Assembly: GCF_963583255.1 (NCBI RefSeq)
Contig: NC_084814.1
Location: 16,342,464 to 16,406,463, forward strand
DNA: 64,000 nucleotides
Reading direction: 5' to 3'
Source: Pyrus communis
Taxonomy: Eukaryota > Streptophyta > Magnoliopsida > Rosales > Rosaceae
Within the stretch, counting starts at the first letter, position 1. Each line of letters opens with the position of its first letter. The notes under the pieces are model-generated. The model was not told the DNA's origin. It was given only the letters and a program-made list of their open reading frames with translations, and did not search any database. This document shows, one piece after another, positions 60,005 through 64,000 of this stretch. A program made the position numbers and the translations under genes.

Positions 60005-60567
60005 TTATATTTGGAGCTTTCTAGACTCCAATCTTTCCATGGGGAGTGTGCCATTGGCCAAGTAGTTTATAATGGATTCTTGCCAGTTTGGAGTTGTACT
60101 AACCTGTGACACCTCGATTGATGGCTCCGCCTCTATGCTTGGTTTGTCTAGATACTCCACCGGAATAAGGTGTTTGAGTTGGTGGTTGAGGGCAAAGCCT
60201 AGGCCTGCTAGTGCGTCCGCGTAAGCGTTGTGGAACTTGAGTGAGGGTGTAAATCTGAAACGCTTCAAGTAGTCTGGCTAGTGATTAGATAGGAATCAAA
60301 ATGAATTGCGAGCTTTTTCATTGCCAAGTCTTTTACCATTTGAAGGCCTGCTAGTAGAGCCTCATACTCTACTTCGTTGTTGGATGTTTTGACACCTATA
60401 GTGATCACTTGTTCAGGCATCAAACCATCTGGGGTGACAAGGACCACACCTGTTCTCGAACCTTTGTAGTTGGATGCGTCGTCGACATGCAAATGCCAGA
60501 AGTCTTTATCGGGTGGAGCAGGCGTAGCTAGGGCATGTTTGGCTACCTCCGGGGCATCGTTGAACAT
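60005..60567 (-). pseudogene. Gypsy RNase H and linker
   Basis: FWHLHVDDASNYKGSRTGVV begins the RNase H fold, with Asp in VDDAS, Glu in EYEALLAG and Asp in HFDSYL, so the first three catalytic residues are kept. The frame then shifts near 60266, where the continuation NAYADALAGLGFAL (fourth Asp region) starts. The linker towards integrase follows. Confidence 0.8.
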
Positions 60568-61063
60568 CTCTGTTTTGACACATAGGCTAGGTGTGAAGGC
60601 GCAGTAGGGAGCCGTGGAGCTGGGGCCATGTTACACGCAGCAGGAGATGCTCAACTGCTGGTATTGGGCTACTCTAGAGTTGAATTATGGAGTAAGGGTC
60701 GGCTGGAGCCGTGTGACATGTAGTAAGAGGTGGTGTTCAATTGCCGGTACATGTTGCTCATATGTAGAATTTTTTGGGGTGACGAGGACAAAACTTGCTT
60801 CCGAGTATGTTGTTCTAGTATTCGTTTGCCCTTGGCGTGCCTTTCGGGCTGAGTTGTTGTGTTTGTCAAAAAACTTTGCATCCGCTAGTGTTTACGCCTT
60901 TATCATTGCGCGTCTGGATTGGGTGGAACAGTGCATTATGAGGATGATTGTGTACGCTTGAAGGTATAACTTGAGCTTTCGGGTTGCAACAACTATCGCC
61001 AAAGTTAGCTTATGAATTTATGGTAGCATCGAGGAGAGCTTTTGAACTGTGGAATATAGATAG

Positions 61064-61215
61064 TTAAGCATCTAGCTCTTTTCGTACGATGGTAGAGCTT
61101 ATTGCTGCCTCATATACCGTCAAACATGCGAATAAGTCCTCCCCTGCTTCCAGTTTAGATAGTAGGGAGGTGATGTCGGGTACTTCTTCAAGTCCTTGAA
61201 TGCGCATCGGCAAGC
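61064..61215 (-). pseudogene. Gypsy RT connection remnant
   Basis: SLLSKLEAGEDLFACLTVYE and AAISSTIVRKE match the segment just after the RT palm in gypsy elements (normally SKP..GE.L..YLAVS). The palm with its YxDD site and the protease are absent. 60568-61063 between this and RNase H is heavily mutated. Confidence 0.75.
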
Positions 61216-62962
61216 CTCGTCCCAAAGTGCATGCTTCTCTGCCAAAGCGAAAGAATTTGCCAGAGTTAAATCTTCTTTCATGATCAATTCTCCTAACAGT
61301 GGGTGGTCTGCTAGGAGTCATTTTGGAAGGTTGCGCTTACTATCGAGTCGTCGCATCCAACTATCTTTGCCTTCTCTGCTTTGAACATCTTCATAAGTGG
61401 TAGGACTTTTTCTTTATCAAGCAATATGATGAATATTCTTTGGTGAAAACCAAAGAAAATTCGTCAAAACTCTGGATAGATTATGGCGGCAGGGTGTAGA
61501 ACCAATCTTGCACCTTGCCTTGTAAAGTGATGGAAAATATTTTGCACATAAAATCGTTGTTGTTTCGATAGAGGATCATTGTGTTTTGGTAGTGCTTCAA
61601 GTGTCTTTCCGAGTCTCCATCTCCTTTGAAGGATGTGAAATGTGGCATGCTAAACTTGCGTGGGGACTCTGCTTGTTCGATCTCGTCAATGAAGGGTGAC
61701 TTGCTTATATTGGCTATGTCTCGTCATAGTGTTTCGTCGGTGACCTCGTTACGTTGGAAATCGTGCAATTGCTCAGTCAAGAGTCTTACTACTTCTTCCC
61801 GAATTTGCCTTTGTTAGGGTAGTGAAGCTCTCGGCTGCCCCCAATCGTGACTTGTTGGTCTACGCTGCTCTTCTACGTGCTTGGATAGTATATGCCGCGA
61901 CTGCGGTACAGGTGGTTTATTCCTAGTAGGCGAGGGGATTCTTCGCTGGCTGCTGGTTGAGCTTAAGCCAGATTGAGTGACTACTTCTCTCAGTCCGTCG
62001 TGTTGCTTACTCCGATGTGATGTGGAAGATGCTTCTTACTAACTTAGTTGTGAATGAACATTTCTCTTGGAAGGCTGCTCATGTTGATTATTAAAGTATA
62101 ACCCCAACCGTGAGTGTATGATTGTCTGTGGGCCTAGTCGAGAGTGCATGCTCATTCGCGCGCTAAGACAGGAGTATACGCTATCTCGGGGGCCCAATCA
62201 GGAGTGTACAATGCCCGAACACTTGGTTCGTCGTTGGTCGAGTGGCTACTTGCAGGGATACTGCTGGAGAGGTTCTTCATCTGCCCTTGTCCTACTTCGG
62301 GACACCTCGTCTTAGGCACTTTGCATCTCAGTGCGTTACAAGAGCTGATTCACCAAGGTCGTCTGTTGCACGAGAGCCCTTGTCAACTCTATGACTTGTC
62401 GAGACAAGTGTTATTTGTCATTTGGATTGGAAGAGCTTCAAAGAAATGCATCTCCTTGAGCAGTGGAAGTATGGTAGACTCCGGGCGCGAGATTTGAGTT
62501 GGGAAATGTCAAATCCGTCGATAAATGCGATGAAAATGCCCCCGGTTTGATCGTAGGCTCAGAAAGTTGAAGCCGGGATGGTTGAACTAATCTTCGACCG
62601 ATTTGGGCCACTTGGAAGGCCGCAAAAGCAGGCTGGGCCACGGGAGTGGGTTGCTTGGCATGTAGTGCACGTGGGTGCGAGGATTGGGCTCAGCTTGGTG
62701 ACGTATTGGGCTCGCGTTGGGTTTGGGCGGCATGGGTTGGCTCGACTAGGGCTTGGGCCCTTGAAGGTTAAAATGGCATGGCTTGGGTCGCGGCTTCAGA
62801 GCCATGGGTTTTGCCAAAGGTGGTTGTCGTGGTAACCACCACGGTGGTGCCTTGTGGGGGTGCTTCTCCATTCACCGCTATGTTGAACCTTGTAAATCGC
62901 CGCAGTCCTAATCTTTGAATGTTGGAATTTCCATTCATCAAGGTTTCCGAATCTCTTGACAT
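61216..62962 (-). pseudogene. Gypsy gag
   Basis: Probable start at 62962 (MSRDSETLMNGN). The conserved gag core lies at about 61400-61720: MPHFTSFKGDGDSERHLKHY, then FMCKIFSITLQGKVQDWFYT, followed by a stop. Further frames continue (ANSFALAEKHALWDEA) and then run straight into the RT remnant, showing an internal deletion. Several stops make it non-functional. Confidence 0.75.
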
Positions 62963-63690
62963 TCTACTTTTCTTTTATGTTTTATCAAAGAATTTTTAGA
63001 AATAAAAATTCCAAGAATAAGAGCGTACGAAAAATCTACAAATAATCAAAGAAACAAAAAACCTTGGATACGAGAGTCTTTTACGAACATGTGACTCAAC
63101 TCTCAATGAAATCACCAATTTGTGGATGCAAATTTCTTCCTCCTTGTTCTTGGACAAAATTGCACCTACAAAACAAATAATACCTTAGGTCAAGGCCAAG
63201 AGCCTCATGCGCCCATGATTAATTGGGGGGGGGTGCTTTGGCCGAAGAACCTTCGATGCCAAAGTTAGAATTTCAAGAGAAAAGTGTTTGAAGAATTTTG
63301 AGAATTTAGCAAGAGAATTGGAATTGAGTTTTGGAGAGAACGAGGGGGTTTATATAGGGGTGTGGCCGGCCAGCTTGGGAGGAGATGGACCGGCCACTTG
63401 GATGGTTTTGTGGGTGAAGTTCATGATTTATGTTTAATTAGCAAATTAATTGAATAATTAATCAATTAATATAATAAAAAAGGAATGATTTAGGGGTTAT
63501 CTTGTAGAGAATATATGATGAGGGATGGATGAAATAGGTTATAAATAAATACCTATTTGGGCACTTTTGACTTGATTGAGGGATGATTGTCCATTGCTCG
63601 CGCGTAAGAATTCCGATGTGCTTGGAAGGTAATTTTGTCATTTTCACCCAAAAATCCACGTGTTGCCTCTTGATTATTTTTGGCTCCACA

Positions 63691-64000
63691 TTATCGGAAC
63701 AACAACATAAGATTAAACAGAAAGAAAAAAAAAATCAATGTCTTCATATGGAGAGACTTTAGGAATTTTAAAGGGATATACACATTGGCAACATAAATGT
63801 GAAGTTGTGAACAATGGCATATTGGCAAATTTAATTACTGGGTCAGTTATTAAAGCATCTTCAAAGAAGATATTAAAATTTAAGATGAATTGACATCAAA
63901 AGTCTCTCCAACCAAAGTGTTATTTGCTGATTGGATTTGAAGACTTTGTGATTTAGAGTCAAATTTGACATCAATGTCAAATTTATTTTTCATTGTGGGT
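63691..64000. other. Gene-free right edge
   Basis: AT-rich DNA after the gypsy element, continuing the flank from before 55060. No feature was recognised. Confidence 0.5.

Larger units (their letters stand above)
55060..63690 (-). mobile_element. Ty3/gypsy retrotransposon, complete ends, disabled
   Basis: LTRs 55060-55594 and 63121-63690, both TGTGGATGCAAATTTC to GGCTCCACA, with target duplication TTATT/TTATC. The right LTR has about 48 bp more than the left near 63580. The polypurine tract (GCGGGGGCATT on the minus strand) adjoins the left LTR, so the element runs leftward. On the minus strand it encodes gag, a fragment of the RT end, RNase H and integrase. A separate gene lies on the plus strand between pol and the 3' LTR, a layout known from Tat-lineage gypsy elements with antisense ORFs. 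Confidence 0.9.

Noticed and set aside
60614..60961. Plus-strand ORFs opposite the gypsy pol (also 61196-61384, 61626-61817, 62118-62497, 62578-62835)
   Set aside because: Shadows of the minus-strand gag-pol, lacking the helical character of the real antisense gene at 56303-57606.

Overview
The window is plant nuclear DNA. It is AT-rich, its few genes are intronless, and most of it is layered, decayed transposable elements. The LEA_2-type genes, a Cassandra solo LTR carrying a 5S-like domain, CACTA elements with TTTGCGCGACG subterminal repeats and an RTE-type LINE ending in (TTG)n suggest Rosaceae, probably the apple/pear group. That assignment rests on recognition, not on a search.

The only intact protein genes are six paralogues of one family: small single-pass membrane proteins with a LEA_2 (NDR1/HIN1-like, LEA14-fold) domain. 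Two lie on the minus strand in a tandem duplication (614-1246 and 5430-6062). Four form two head-to-head pairs (18313-18945 with 20093-20683, and 48995-49627 with 50808-51398). There are also two decayed gene fragments (52855-52925 and 53218-53427), a promoter copy with no genes (32228-33415) and a gene-less copy of the flanking DNA (7903-10160). The locus has therefore grown by repeated duplication and loss. Each intact gene has a TATA box; five of six also keep an ACGCG core upstream.

Layout. 1-7902: tandem units A and B, each with a LEA gene and a truncated CACTA element; B alone carries a LINE. 7903-10160: partial third unit C, split by a foldback, a minisatellite and a small hAT element. 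11095-32227: segment I, holding a decayed Copia gag element, a CACTA, a TIR element with a nested foldback, the first head-to-head pair, an LTR element (20883-27575) containing a gene-capturing CACTA (23155-26781), and a Copia element (27828-31761). 32228-33415: promoter-only copy with two MITEs. 33557-37073: TIR element with another element nested in it. 38630-52280: segment II, the duplicate of segment I, holding a Cassandra solo LTR and a 5.5 kb hAT-like element filled by a 339-bp tandem array (about 12 copies). 52855-54080: LEA pseudogenes. 55060-63690: a complete but disabled Ty3/gypsy element on the minus strand with a plus-strand antisense gene.

Because the duplicated segments are paralogous, many insertions have an empty site elsewhere in the same window. 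This supports the element boundaries and allows relative dating. The observations most worth following are the satellite array inside a transposon with a perfect 9-bp target duplication, the same repeat unit inside a CACTA element that captured subtilase exons, the antisense gene with its own promoter-like and splice-like signals inside the gypsy element, and the shared CGCG-box promoter of the LEA cluster.
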